From the NCBI GenBank assembly GCA_000999315.1, contig LCFW01000005.1, positions 1 through 64,000 on the forward strand: a stretch of 64,000 nt of DNA, read 5' to 3'. The translations under genes were made by a program, and so were the position numbers. Numbering within the stretch: the first letter of the stretch is position 1; each line of letters begins with the position of its first letter. This DNA is from Candidatus Peregrinibacteria bacterium GW2011_GWF2_43_17 (GTDB taxonomy: Bacteria > Patescibacteriota > Gracilibacteria > UBA1369 > UBA12470). This document shows, piece by piece, positions 17,801 through 26,837 of this stretch. The notes beneath the pieces were generated by a model, which worked only from the letters and a program-made list of their open reading frames with translations, was not told the origin of the DNA and made no database searches.

Positions 17801-18634
17801 ATGAGAGATTTACATGCTGAGTTTGTGAAGTATGGCAAGAACGCGAAATATTGGATGAGACGGTGTGCGATGATGTTGCCGGAGATAAATCGACGGCGAA
17901 TTTGGCGTAAAAAAGGATTCGGAAGCATATATGAATATGCGGCTAAGTTGGCTGGGATGAATCACGAGAAGGTGAACGAGTGCCTTCGAATCATGAAGCA
18001 TATAGAAGATAAGCCGGAGTTGCTTGAGGTTGCTAGAGAAAAAGGACTCGGTGCCGTGAGACCTGTTGCGACAATAGCGACGAAAGAGACGGCGAAGTTG
18101 TGGGCTGGGAAGATCGAAGTGATGAGCAAGCATACGCTGACTACTTATGTAAGAGATTATAAGAATGGCCGTCCCGGGACGGCCGATGAACAGGAGGTGA
18201 CGGTCAAGCTCAGGGCAAAACTTGCCAAGAGATTCGAAGAATTCAAAAAGAGGGCTGATTTCGAGAAATTGCTTGAAAAGTTTATGGACGAAGTTGATGC
18301 AGAACCCAAGCCCGAACCCGTGAAAACAGAATCAAAACACATTCCCACCTCTATCAAGAAGTACGTCGCAATAAAAACGAACGGTCTCTGCGCCCATCCC
18401 GGTTGCAATAAACCAGCCACCGAGTTCCATCATACCGCCAGATTCTCCCTCCGCAACGAGCACAACCCCGACCAAATCACGCCTCTCTGCAAAGCCCATC
18501 ACGATCTTGCCCACCTCGGTCTCATTGCCAACGAAGAGAAACAACCATACGAGTGGCAACTGCGTACCTTCCCCGACACGACCAACCATAAATACCAGGT
18601 CGACCAGCTCGTGCAGGCGTACAGGACGGGCTAA
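17801..18634 (+). CDS. HNH endonuclease family protein
   Basis: A 277-aa protein with a helical N-terminal domain (1-130), a charged linker (140-185) and a C-terminal HNH nuclease domain. The last has zinc-type cysteines CAHPGC, the HH pair in TEFHHTARF, and NPDQITPLCKAHHDLAH as the N and H of the motif. It is a probable metal-dependent DNase. The N-terminal half is almost identical to the truncated gene at 1-406. An in-frame palindrome encodes GRPGTAD near residue 125. Paralogs with a shared leader suggest a small homing-type or selfish family, but no target or terminal repeats are visible. It converges on the next gene with a 4-bp overlap. Confidence 0.88.
   Translation: MRDLHAEFVKYGKNAKYWMRRCAMMLPEINRRRIWRKKGFGSIYEYAAKLAGMNHEKVNECLRIMKHIEDKPELLEVAREKGLGAVRPVATIATKETAKLWAGKIEVMSKHTLTTYVRDYKNGRPGTADEQEVTVKLRAKLAKRFEEFKKRADFEKLLEKFMDEVDAEPKPEPVKTESKHIPTSIKKYVAIKTNGLCAHPGCNKPATEFHHTARFSLRNEHNPDQITPLCKAHHDLAHLGLIANEEKQPYEWQLRTFPDTTNHKYQVDQLVQAYRTG
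18167..18184. repeat. 18-bp GC-rich palindrome in frame in HNH gene
   Basis: GGCCGTCCCGGGACGGCC, a perfect palindrome, in the coding region between the helical and linker parts. It is followed by GATGAACAGGAGGTGACGGTC, so AGGAGGTGA, a perfect anti-16S-like sequence, sits at 18192-18200. Hairpin and SD-like site are both kept in the paralog at 1-43. Confidence 0.85.
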
Positions 18635-19161
18635 CCCTTCTGTATCTCCCAGAACCCCTCCCCGAAAACCGTGTAATCCAACCTGTTTTCATCGGGATTC
18701 TTGGGATCGAATTGTTGATTGACGAAATATATTAACGAGGCAGGTTTTCGCCATACATTGGCGGTCCCATGCAAAACACCTTTTGGGATAAACAGAAGCT
18801 GTGCTTTGCCATCACCCATGACAAATCGTTGTTTCGCTTCGTAAGTGGGCGAATCTTCTCTCAAGTCCATTAGCCCGATAAGCAATCTGCTTGAAGGCGG
18901 AACAAACCAAACATCATCTTGTTTTAAATGGTAATGGCCGGCCTTGATAGCCCCGGGCAAAACCTCGGAATAATTAGCCTGCTTGATTTCGAAACCGGGG
19001 AATTCGCTCATTTCGCCATCAACAACTCGAGAAATTTCAGAAAAACTCCCGCCGCAATCGGAAAACTTCTTAAGATCAATCAACTTAACACCTTCAATGA
19101 GCCGTTTCGTAAAATAGTTTTGAACCGAAGATTTTTTAGTATACTTACTCGAAATTTTCAT
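18631..19161 (-). CDS. RmlC-like dTDP-sugar 3,5-epimerase family protein
   Basis: A 176-aa cupin. GGSFSEISR, QANYSEVLPGAIKAGHYH, DLREDSPTY, FIPKGVLHGTANV and DENRLDY follow the dTDP-4-dehydrorhamnose 3,5-epimerase order. The catalytic-type histidine sits in AGHYHLKQ where RmlC usually has RGLHYQ, and HGT is the second conserved site. It should epimerise or isomerise a 4-keto-deoxysugar nucleotide. RmlA, B and D partners are not recognised nearby, so the substrate may differ from rhamnose precursors. It begins the minus-strand half of the glycan locus and is the last gene of that run. Confidence 0.8.
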   Translation of the reverse strand: MKISSKYTKKSSVQNYFTKRLIEGVKLIDLKKFSDCGGSFSEISRVVDGEMSEFPGFEIKQANYSEVLPGAIKAGHYHLKQDDVWFVPPSSRLLIGLMDLREDSPTYEAKQRFVMGDGKAQLLFIPKGVLHGTANVWRKPASLIYFVNQQFDPKNPDENRLDYTVFGEGFWEIQKG

Positions 19162-19172
19162 GATCTTGCAAA

Positions 19173-19820
19173 TTAACGTTCTCTGACAAGCTTAGCAGGG
19201 ACTCCCGCATAAACACAATGAGAGGCGGCATTTTTAGTGACAACGGCTCCTGCTCCTACAACAGTGCTATCTCCTATTTTGACGCCATCCAAAATAGTTA
19301 CATTTGCTCCTATCCATACATCATTTCCGATAGATATGCCTTTTGTTTTAATACCTTGCTTTGTGATGGGTGTATTTTTATCTTCAAAAATATGGTTCGC
19401 GGGAATTATTACGGCGCCTGTAGCAACCCGGACGTCGTTACCGACATGTAGCCCGCCATGTCCATAAATTACACAATACGGGTTGAACGAACAGTTCGAT
19501 CCGATTTCGATTTTTCCGCCGTAAGATTCAATCAATGTGCCTTTTTTGATAACGCAATGATCGCCCAGCACTATACAGTTGGAAGAAGGCGAATTTGCAT
19601 TGATCAAAACGTCGTCCTCTATCACAACATTGTTGCCGATAACAATCTTGCCTGCGCCAAATATTTTCGCCCGTCGCGATATCCGCACATTTTTTCCGAT
19701 CTTGGCAAAAATAATTTTTCGATAAGAATAAGCCAATAAATTGCGCAAAAAATCTGCAGTCATTATCAAAATATCTCTTTTGCAATATTTTTCGGCTTTT
19801 AAATTTTTAAATACGTTCAT
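19173..19820 (-). CDS. Hexapeptide-repeat (LbH) acetyltransferase
   Basis: A 215-aa left-handed beta-helix protein. Imperfect hexapeptide turns (IGKNVRISRRAKIFGAGKIVIGNNVVI) run from about residue 35. The maltose/galactoside acetyltransferase C-terminal signature ISIGNDVWIGANVTILDGVKIGDSTVVGAGAVVTK is intact, and HIFEDKNTPI holds the active-site histidine region. It would O-acetylate a sugar from acetyl-CoA. Its start overlaps the upstream GT4 stop by 14 bp. Confidence 0.9.
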   Translation of the reverse strand: MNVFKNLKAEKYCKRDILIMTADFLRNLLAYSYRKIIFAKIGKNVRISRRAKIFGAGKIVIGNNVVIEDDVLINANSPSSNCIVLGDHCVIKKGTLIESYGGKIEIGSNCSFNPYCVIYGHGGLHVGNDVRVATGAVIIPANHIFEDKNTPITKQGIKTKGISIGNDVWIGANVTILDGVKIGDSTVVGAGAVVTKNAASHCVYAGVPAKLVRER

Positions 19821-20934
19821 TTATAAACTTTAAAATTTTCTTACTTCTTGCATCCCAAGTGAAATTTAACCCATCTTTATAGGCATTATCAATAAGCTTT
19901 TCTTTATTTTTCAAATCCAGCGCTTTGCGCAAAATTTCTTCCAGGCTTTTAAGATCGCCGGCCTTGAATAACAAAGAGTTTTTTTCGTTCAAAATTTCGG
20001 TCAACGAAGGCAAGTCGGCAGCGATAATCAACCTTTTCGCGAGCATGTATTCAAATAATTTCAAAGGAGACGTATAAAGTTCGGAAATCTTCGAGCCCGG
20101 CATATTTGGCAACACCAAAAAGTCTGCAGTCTTCAAGTACAAAGGTGTTTTTTTGTACTCGACGTGCCCAACAAAAACGACATTTTTAATGTCCAAATCG
20201 GAAACGATATTTTTCAATCTCTCGGAATCTTTTTCGTCAAAACTTCCGCCAACGATATACAACAAAGCCTTATCGGAAACGGATTTGAAAGCTTTCAAAA
20301 GCAAATCAACGCCTTTCCACTCATACAAAGATCCACTGTAAAGAAAAACAGGCAAGTCGCTTGCTTGGGCTTTGTTTGTTTCTATGTCGAACAACTCTTT
20401 TTTAACGCCATCACGAGCCAAAATCACATTGCCGGGTACATTCTTTTTCAACCCCTCCGAAATAACAATTACGCCCGAGAACGTTTTAAGTAAAAACCAA
20501 TATACCGACTTCCCGATCCACGATTGCGGGAAGTTATGTAGTTCCAAAAACTTCCTTCGCTTAAAAAACAGAAACAATCCGAGAAAAGGATCTCTTGTGT
20601 AAATCACATCCGTCCTCTTAAACATCAAATGGAACGCAACGAATTTATAAAAGCTCAAAGACTGTATCGCAAAAGCGATTTCACTTAAAATTCGCCCCCC
20701 GGAAATCATTTTTGAAAAAAACAAATCCAAGCACCAAATTCTTTTAACAGGGAGGGTTTTATCGATATTATAAAAAGCAGAAATATCATCAGAGCCTTTA
20801 CACCCAAACCTGCGCGGCAATAATAATTCAACACCCGCTCCGGAATTCAAAAAGGATTCGCAGTTATATGCGACCTGTATGCCGTTAGCCTTCTCGCTCG
20901 GCATCAGCAAATTCGTTATATAATAAATTTTCAT
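19807..20934 (-). CDS. Family 4 glycosyltransferase
   Basis: A 375-aa GT-B enzyme. IYYITNLLMPSEKANGIQVAYN is the N-terminal Rossmann opening and FLYSGSLYEWKGVDLLLKAF starts the donor domain. The donor-site glutamates lie in SPLKLFEYMLAKRLIIAADLPS, a GT4 ExxxxxxE variant. It is a cytoplasmic or membrane-peripheral sugar transferase with unknown donor. It is coupled to the upstream methyltransferase gene by a 4-bp ATGA overlap. Confidence 0.88.
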   Translation of the reverse strand: MKIYYITNLLMPSEKANGIQVAYNCESFLNSGAGVELLLPRRFGCKGSDDISAFYNIDKTLPVKRIWCLDLFFSKMISGGRILSEIAFAIQSLSFYKFVAFHLMFKRTDVIYTRDPFLGLFLFFKRRKFLELHNFPQSWIGKSVYWFLLKTFSGVIVISEGLKKNVPGNVILARDGVKKELFDIETNKAQASDLPVFLYSGSLYEWKGVDLLLKAFKSVSDKALLYIVGGSFDEKDSERLKNIVSDLDIKNVVFVGHVEYKKTPLYLKTADFLVLPNMPGSKISELYTSPLKLFEYMLAKRLIIAADLPSLTEILNEKNSLLFKAGDLKSLEEILRKALDLKNKEKLIDNAYKDGLNFTWDARSKKILKFINERI

Positions 20935-21548
20935 TTCTTTCTGATTACTACTATCCCGTGATCAACGCGAAATTTCAATTTATCGGCCAAGATATGCGCC
21001 AACCATTCCAGTCTTAAAACTCCGAACAAAGGTATGCCCGCCGAAAGTTCTTTTTGATACTCGACTTCGAATCCCGGCATCCCCCTTTTACATAAATTCG
21101 CGACCCATTTGTTCGAATAAGGCCTGACATGATCGATTTTATCCCAAAATTGTTGGCAATCTCTCCACGTCGTGAGAACGAACCTTCCGCCCGGCTTTAA
21201 CACCCGAAACACTTCTGCAAACATTTTGAAAACATCATTGAGTTCAAGATGCTCGATTAAATCTTTTGCAATAACCATATCGAAATGATCGTTGTCGAAT
21301 TTCAAATCAGTCGCGGAAGAAACGGAAATATTTTTCAAACCTTGTGATTTCAATTTTTCTATTTTCGCGGCGTCTATATCTATACCGCAAATCACATCCG
21401 CATATTTTTCCTCAAGATACCCATCTCCACAACCTATATCGAGCACTGATTTTGGAGAAAACTTTTTTATAAAACTCTCTATATACCTGGTTGTATCTAT
21501 TCTCGCCTGATCGTTTTTCGGAGTACAAGGTCTGATGATTCCACTCAT
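20931..21548 (-). CDS. Class I SAM-dependent methyltransferase
   Basis: A 205-aa enzyme with SVLDIGCGDGYLEEKYADVICGIDID as motif I and II. FDMVIAKDLIEHLELNDVFKMFAEVFRVLKPGGRFVLTTW covers motifs III and IV. It lies between two glycan genes on the minus strand and shares a 4-bp overlap with the GT4 gene after it. It likely methylates a sugar hydroxyl or a carboxyl; not resolvable from sequence. Confidence 0.87.
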   Translation of the reverse strand: MSGIIRPCTPKNDQARIDTTRYIESFIKKFSPKSVLDIGCGDGYLEEKYADVICGIDIDAAKIEKLKSQGLKNISVSSATDLKFDNDHFDMVIAKDLIEHLELNDVFKMFAEVFRVLKPGGRFVLTTWRDCQQFWDKIDHVRPYSNKWVANLCKRGMPGFEVEYQKELSAGIPLFGVLRLEWLAHILADKLKFRVDHGIVVIRKK

Positions 21549-21552
21549 ATAA

Positions 21553-22110
21553 TTAGCAAATTTTATAATTTAAATTCTTCATTCTGTCCGCAATCGGTTT
21601 CGCCGGAGAGCCGACTGCTATTTTATAAGACGGAATATCTTTTGTTACGACAGAACCCGCTCCGATCACGGCACCGTCACCAATCGTTACCCCCGGGAGA
21701 ATAGTGCAATTCGTGCCTATCCAAACATAATCACCGATCTTAATAGGAGCATAAATCGATTTAAAATCCGAACTTCTAACATCATGAGATCCGGTTAGAA
21801 AAAAGCTATAACCGGATATGTTAACATGCTTGCCTATGATTATTTTGTCACGCGACTGGAAAAGATTGTTTCTACCTATAAAAACATCGTCCCCGATTTC
21901 GATATTGCCCGGTGCGACAAACAAATTTGACCTCCCTATTTGTGTATTAAAAGTCAACTTGGCGCCCGCCATTTTCATGAGCAAGATTTTGTTGAAATTA
22001 AAAAGACAATGATAGACAAGAAACCTGAAAAATTTATTTTTCAACGAAGGTAATTTATCGCGAAAGATAAAATTATATAAGCGACACGAAAATTTTTGCG
22101 ACTTCGACAT
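21553..22110 (-). CDS. Hexapeptide-repeat O-acetyltransferase
   Basis: A 185-aa left-handed beta-helix acyltransferase. A basic N-terminal helix (about residues 1-45) precedes hexapeptide turns (GNIEIGDDVFIGRNNLF). FFLTGSHDVRSSDF contains the catalytic histidine, and IKIGDYVWIGTNCTILPGVTIGDGAVIGAGSVVTKDIP is the CoA-binding end. It should acetylate a glycan sugar. Its start overlaps the upstream GT4 gene by 38 bp; the next gene follows after 4 bp. Confidence 0.9.
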   Translation of the reverse strand: MSKSQKFSCRLYNFIFRDKLPSLKNKFFRFLVYHCLFNFNKILLMKMAGAKLTFNTQIGRSNLFVAPGNIEIGDDVFIGRNNLFQSRDKIIIGKHVNISGYSFFLTGSHDVRSSDFKSIYAPIKIGDYVWIGTNCTILPGVTIGDGAVIGAGSVVTKDIPSYKIAVGSPAKPIADRMKNLNYKIC

Positions 22111-23161
22111 GCGAAAATTCTTTTACTTTTTGCGAACTGGATTTTATCAAATTATCTCTCAAATTAGAATCGGAAATAACCTTTATCATCTCTTTAACAA
22201 AACCATCGACATCTCGAGGCTCAACCGGATTACAATCCGCAGGGACGATATCTCGAACACCACCGACATCGGTAGAAACAAAAGCGGTTCCAAGAGCCAT
22301 CGCCTCAAGAATAACGCGCGGGAATCCCTCCTGCCGCGACGGCATAATCAGAAGTTCGCTCTCGGCTATATGTTTTTGTACATCACGATTGGACAAGGCG
22401 CCTGTCATTTTCACATGAGGGTTGTCGCCAAGCTCGTTTTTCAAACTCCCGAACAAAGGGCCATCGCCGATAATTACAAAAGATAAATCTGCATTTGTTC
22501 GCAAGCATTGCGAAATTATTTCGGGAAGCAAATCCGCACCTTTTCTCGGAGCAAGCCAGTGTACGAACACAATCTGATTTCGCACCTTTTTGATGTTGCC
22601 GACATCGAAGCGATCCAAGTTTATGCTATTCGGCAAAATCTTAATTTTCCCCGGAGAAACGTGGAAAACTTTAGTATAAAAATCCGCCATGCTTTTCGTT
22701 CCGGTGACCAAAAAACTGCACAACATCAAGCAAAATTTTAACGGCAAATCGTCAAAAAACTTCCATCGAAAATCGAACCATCTTCTATCACTTCCATATG
22801 ATTGATAAGCCTCGCAATGCCAATAATAAAAACGCCCGCCGGTGCCTCTGTAAATAAGTCCACCGATAATCCCCGACCAATAAGAATAATGCACGTAGAA
22901 ATTTTTAAATCCACGAATCCTAAACCACAAAAAACACAAAAACCTCTCTGCAAAACTCAAAACCGGGAAAGTAAAACGTTGACGATATACGCGTTTTACG
23001 TTTTTCAAAACCGGCGAACCCTTCCCATACTCAATAAAAAGCAAAACATCTACATGCTTACCGATCTCGTCTATCAGATCGAGTGTATGCGAAAAATGAG
23101 TCGAACTATTCTCGTCATATTCCGGCAATACGAACACTAATTTTTTATTTGCAGATCCCAA
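22073..23161 (-). CDS. Family 4 glycosyltransferase (start uncertain)
   Basis: A GT-B enzyme of up to 362 aa. IVFVHWLAPRKGADLLPEII opens the C-terminal domain and PSRQEGFPRVILEAMALGTAFVSTDVGG holds the ExxxxxxxE donor motif. There is no in-frame ATG near the front. The called start is TTG at 23161, which overlaps the upstream gene by 17 bp; GTG at 23137 (VFVLPEYDEN) is the alternative. It also overlaps the acetyltransferase gene downstream by 38 bp. Confidence 0.87.
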   Translation of the reverse strand: MGSANKKLVFVLPEYDENSSTHFSHTLDLIDEIGKHVDVLLFIEYGKGSPVLKNVKRVYRQRFTFPVLSFAERFLCFLWFRIRGFKNFYVHYSYWSGIIGGLIYRGTGGRFYYWHCEAYQSYGSDRRWFDFRWKFFDDLPLKFCLMLCSFLVTGTKSMADFYTKVFHVSPGKIKILPNSINLDRFDVGNIKKVRNQIVFVHWLAPRKGADLLPEIISQCLRTNADLSFVIIGDGPLFGSLKNELGDNPHVKMTGALSNRDVQKHIAESELLIMPSRQEGFPRVILEAMALGTAFVSTDVGGVRDIVPADCNPVEPRDVDGFVKEMIKVISDSNLRDNLIKSSSQKVKEFSHVEVAKIFVSLI

Positions 23162-24347
23162 GGTATGTATCGGCGTAAAATTTTAAAGCCTTGCTATACT
23201 CAAATTTCTGGACTGATTTTCGTCCCTCTTCGGCGATTTTTTCGGCATCAGCGATATTTTTGCATACCCAAATCATCTTATCGGCGATATCGCGCGCCGA
23301 CCAATCGATAAAAAAAGCATTCTCAATGTGTTTTGCCCCGCTTAGCGGGACAAAACTTGAGCTTGAATGTATTGCGCTGAGAGCGCTTTGCTTCTCTGCG
23401 CTGACAACTTCATTCATAATCCCAACCTTGGTCGTAAGACACAAAGCACCGCAAGCCATAGCCTCAAGAGTAACACGCGGCCCGCCTTCGTTATAAGAAG
23501 TCATCACGATCGCGGCACTCTCTCTGTAAATTTGAGCGACATCCTCTCTCGTGGGCAACCAGCCGAGCAGCTCGATATTTTTCGATACCCTTTTTTGAAC
23601 AAAATCTTTCATGCTCCCGTCACCTATAATTTTTAAAAGAAAATCGGGGATCTCTTTCGCGACCATATCCGCGGCATCGAGAAGTAAATCAAGCCCCTTG
23701 TTTTTCTCCAGCCGCCCGCAAAAAACGAACTGCTTTGGATTTCTTACCGCGTCCGTAGTTTTAAAAACATCAAAATCCAAATAAAACGCAGGAATATCTA
23801 ATATTTTCTCCTGTGGGAACGCCAACTTTTCAACGACATATTTATAAGTATCGGACTTGTTTATCAGCCTTAAATGCGGGATTGCCGATCGCCTTTTTTT
23901 GAAAAATCCATCCAAGGTTGCCCGTTCAATCTTTTCCATCAAATTCTCGGCTTTCGGATACCCCGGTATATGCATGAGCTCGACAACGTAAGGCACATTC
24001 AACTCTTTCCCGAGCCTCATCGCCGCCTTCACATTTGCAAATAGGGGAGGAATCGCATGTGCGGAGACAATATCAAACGGATTTTCGCGATATATTTCGC
24101 GAGCTTTTTTAAGTATGAAATTCTTGTGAGTAAAAAAATCAAAATGCAAAAATTTACTTTTTCCCGACGGATACAAATAAACATTGTTGTGTATCTTTAT
24201 AACCTTCCCATCCCCGTTACTCGGCAATATTACCGAAACACGATCCCAGTGTTTCGAAAAACCTCGGAGCATTTCATGAAAAACATTCCGCTTGCCATAA
24301 GCAATCCCGCTATCTCCGCTCAGCATTAAGATATGTTTTTGAACCAT
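23145..24347 (-). CDS. Family 4 glycosyltransferase
   Basis: A 400-aa GT-B enzyme starting at ATG 24347. ILMLSGDSGIAYGKRNVFHEML is the acceptor-domain opening with the glycine-rich loop. FVFCGRLEKNKGLDLLLDAAD begins the donor domain, and TSYNEGGPRVTLEAMACGALCLTTKVG contains the GT4 glutamate pair. It lies between the UDP-glucuronate decarboxylase gene (22-bp overlap) and another GT4, so a pentose such as xylose is one possible donor sugar in this run; that is inference only. Confidence 0.9.
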   Translation of the reverse strand: MVQKHILMLSGDSGIAYGKRNVFHEMLRGFSKHWDRVSVILPSNGDGKVIKIHNNVYLYPSGKSKFLHFDFFTHKNFILKKAREIYRENPFDIVSAHAIPPLFANVKAAMRLGKELNVPYVVELMHIPGYPKAENLMEKIERATLDGFFKKRRSAIPHLRLINKSDTYKYVVEKLAFPQEKILDIPAFYLDFDVFKTTDAVRNPKQFVFCGRLEKNKGLDLLLDAADMVAKEIPDFLLKIIGDGSMKDFVQKRVSKNIELLGWLPTREDVAQIYRESAAIVMTSYNEGGPRVTLEAMACGALCLTTKVGIMNEVVSAEKQSALSAIHSSSSFVPLSGAKHIENAFFIDWSARDIADKMIWVCKNIADAEKIAEEGRKSVQKFEYSKALKFYADTYLGICK

Positions 24348-25270
24348 TCAATAGTTTTTTTAAGCCCATGTTCGAATTTAATTTTTGGTTCAAATCCCAA
24401 TGTTTTTTTTGCGAGTGTTATGTCGGGCCTCCTCACTTTCGGATCATCCTGTGGAAGATTTTTATAAACTATTTTGCTTTTTGAATCTGTTAATTCGACG
24501 ATTTTTTCGGCCAAAGCCTTTATCGAATACTCTTCAGGATTACCGATATTAACCGGCCCTTTGAAATCTTTTGTCGCCATCAAAGCCAAAATCCCATCAA
24601 CCATATCGTCAACATAACAGAAAGATCTTGTCTGGTAACCGTCACCATAAATCGTAATCGATTTGCCGGACAATGCCTGTGTAATGAAGTTCGGAATAAC
24701 TCTTCCATCATGTGCTCTCATTTTCGGGCCATATGTATTAAAAATCCTGACAATCTTGGTGTCCAAACCATATTTGTGCGAATAATTCGTGATCAAACTT
24801 TCACCGAATCTTTTTCCTTCGTCGTAACAACTTCTGGGACCTAAACAGTTTACATTCCCGAAATAAGACTCCTTTTGCGGATGCTCAAGAGGATCTCCAT
24901 AGACCTCGGAAGTTGAAGCTTGCAAAAATCTCGCCTTAAGTTTAACCGCCAAATCCAACATATTTTTTGTTCCCGCCGCACTGACCCAAAGGGTTTCAAG
25001 AGGTATTTTTTGGTAATCTATAGGAGACGCGGGACAAGCAAGATTGAAAATCTCGGTTACGTCTTCGAGGTCCAACTCCTCGCCCAAAATTGGGTTGGTG
25101 ATATCATGCTCAATCAATCTGAAATTAGGATCTTTCATGAGATGATCGATATTTGAGTGATCGCCCGTGATGAAATTATCAACACAAATAACTTTATGTC
25201 CGGTCTTAAGTAACCTTTCGCACAGATGACTTCCGATGAAACCTGCTCCGCCTGTGATTAAGATAGACAC
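24326..25270 (-). CDS. UDP-glucuronate decarboxylase (UDP-xylose synthase)
   Basis: A 314-aa SDR enzyme converting UDP-glucuronate to UDP-xylose. GGAGFIGSHLCERLL is the NAD motif. NLACPASPIDYQKIPLETLWVSAAGTKN, TSEVYGDPLEHPQ and the catalytic YDEGKRFGE are hallmarks of the UXS family, as is IVRIFNTYGPKM. The start codon is GTG at 25268-25270. It is the first gene of the minus-strand run 25270 to 18631; the 89-bp gap upstream separates it from a divergent membrane GT. The substrate would come from the ugd at 5879. Confidence 0.93.
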   Translation of the reverse strand: MSILITGGAGFIGSHLCERLLKTGHKVICVDNFITGDHSNIDHLMKDPNFRLIEHDITNPILGEELDLEDVTEIFNLACPASPIDYQKIPLETLWVSAAGTKNMLDLAVKLKARFLQASTSEVYGDPLEHPQKESYFGNVNCLGPRSCYDEGKRFGESLITNYSHKYGLDTKIVRIFNTYGPKMRAHDGRVIPNFITQALSGKSITIYGDGYQTRSFCYVDDMVDGILALMATKDFKGPVNIGNPEEYSIKALAEKIVELTDSKSKIVYKNLPQDDPKVRRPDITLAKKTLGFEPKIKFEHGLKKTIEWFKNIS

Positions 25271-25359
25271 GATAGATTTAAGTTTAGAGTTCCGAGTTCA
25301 GAGCTCATTTTTACCATATATTGAGGTTTTTGGGAAGTTCCTCTAGAATATGCGGGCTT

Positions 25360-26835
25360 ATGAAGTTCATAAAAAAACATATTTGGTTGATCTTGGTCAT
25401 CGCGTTGAATTTCGCAGTGGTTTTATATCCCGTTGTTTTGACAAGCTTGCCAATTACGCAAACAGACGGCCTGACATACTTCATGACGTCGAAATATCTT
25501 GCCGAGACGGGAGATTTTTTCGCGGAATTGCCGGATTACATCCCTGCTAAAGGGGATGAGGCCACTCATATCAACGAGTTTTTACCTGTGCCGATAGTTT
25601 ATATGGCTTTGATGATTAAAATTACAGGAGAAAGGTTCGTATTAAACGGAGGAGCCCTAGGACTTCTATTCGTTCTTTCCAATATTTATCTATACCTTTT
25701 TGCTGAAAAACTGACGAACAATAAAGCGGCCGCCTTGGTCACGACTTTGTTAAGCGCAATAAGTTTCAGGTTCTATTATCTTTTTTGGGGCGGAAATTGG
25801 GCAAACGTTTGCGCGATGATTTTGAGTGTACCGGCTCTTTATTACGCGTTGGATTACCTTCGAGGAAACAAAATAAAAGATCTGATTTTAATGTCCGTTT
25901 TCTTGCTTCTTACGGCCGGAAGCCACACGGTTCATTTCTTGTTCACCGCACTACTGATTGCTGCTCTTTTTATAGGAGTAAAAGTTTTGAAAAACACGGA
26001 ACTGAAACTGCCTGAAATCAAGTTGAAAGTCGGCTCTTTGGCGGAAAAAACTTTAAAATCCGGAGTGGCGATTTTCTTGATTGTATCTGCGGCTTTTCTT
26101 GTTACTTTCATACCTTTTGCGTTGGCGGGGACGAGAACTTATTGGGTCTCAGAGTGGATTAATTACATGCTGGCATTGGATAAAGTGCCGAACTTTTGGC
26201 ACTACGGCGCAATTGCAGATTGTTCGATAATCATTATCCTCGGCATGCTCGGACTTATTTACGCGATATATAAGCAAAAATGGGAAATTGCAACTCTCGG
26301 GATTATGTCTTTCGTGATAGTGAATATTACGAATTTCTTGGTGCCGGATGATGTATGGCTAAGCCTTTTTATTTATCGGTATCAAGCGTTTCATTTCATT
26401 GTTTTGGCTTTGTTAAGCTCTTATTTCGCATTTGAAATTTCATCTAAAGAACCGAAATTAAGGAAGCTGATGATCGCACTTATGACACTCGCCGTACTGA
26501 GTCACGTCGCGAAAACCGGATACGTGATGTATAAAATCGAACCTGCGATCACTGAAGATGAATATTCCGCAGTGGAGTATATGCAGGAAACGGGCGAAGG
26601 TTTCTGGCTTATAAACAACATCGAAACAGACTCGTCTTTCAGGTCTTACGAATGGATTTTGGCATATGGTGACAGCGATAAGACGAAACGAAGCGAGGAA
26701 ATAAACACCTCGGCACTCGCAGAGCCATATATAATTGTTCAAGATACAGAAGCCCTTTCCAGCGACGAATTAACACTTATAAAAGATTACGAAGAGGTTG
26801 CCGAATTCGGTACCGTAACGATTTTTAAAAAATAA
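25360..26835 (+). CDS. Polytopic membrane protein, probable GT-C glycosyltransferase
   Basis: I take the ATG at 25360 (MKFIKKHIWLILVI), not the TTG at 25321, giving 491 aa. There are about 11 hydrophobic segments and a short soluble tail. TQTDGLTYFMTSKYLAETGDFF in the first outer loop holds acidic residues of the kind found in GT-C enzymes, and FYYLFWGGNWANVCAMILSVPALYYALDYL is typical of this fold. It precedes a GtrA gene by 2 bp, a common pairing in polyprenyl-linked glucosylation systems. Exact function is not determinable. Confidence 0.65.
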   Translation: MKFIKKHIWLILVIALNFAVVLYPVVLTSLPITQTDGLTYFMTSKYLAETGDFFAELPDYIPAKGDEATHINEFLPVPIVYMALMIKITGERFVLNGGALGLLFVLSNIYLYLFAEKLTNNKAAALVTTLLSAISFRFYYLFWGGNWANVCAMILSVPALYYALDYLRGNKIKDLILMSVFLLLTAGSHTVHFLFTALLIAALFIGVKVLKNTELKLPEIKLKVGSLAEKTLKSGVAIFLIVSAAFLVTFIPFALAGTRTYWVSEWINYMLALDKVPNFWHYGAIADCSIIIILGMLGLIYAIYKQKWEIATLGIMSFVIVNITNFLVPDDVWLSLFIYRYQAFHFIVLALLSSYFAFEISSKEPKLRKLMIALMTLAVLSHVAKTGYVMYKIEPAITEDEYSAVEYMQETGEGFWLINNIETDSSFRSYEWILAYGDSDKTKRSEEINTSALAEPYIIVQDTEALSSDELTLIKDYEEVAEFGTVTIFKK

Positions 26836-26837
26836 AC

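Noticed and set aside
17801-18634. Insertion sequence or transposase
   Set aside because: The gene encodes an HNH nuclease; no terminal inverted repeats or target duplications flank it.
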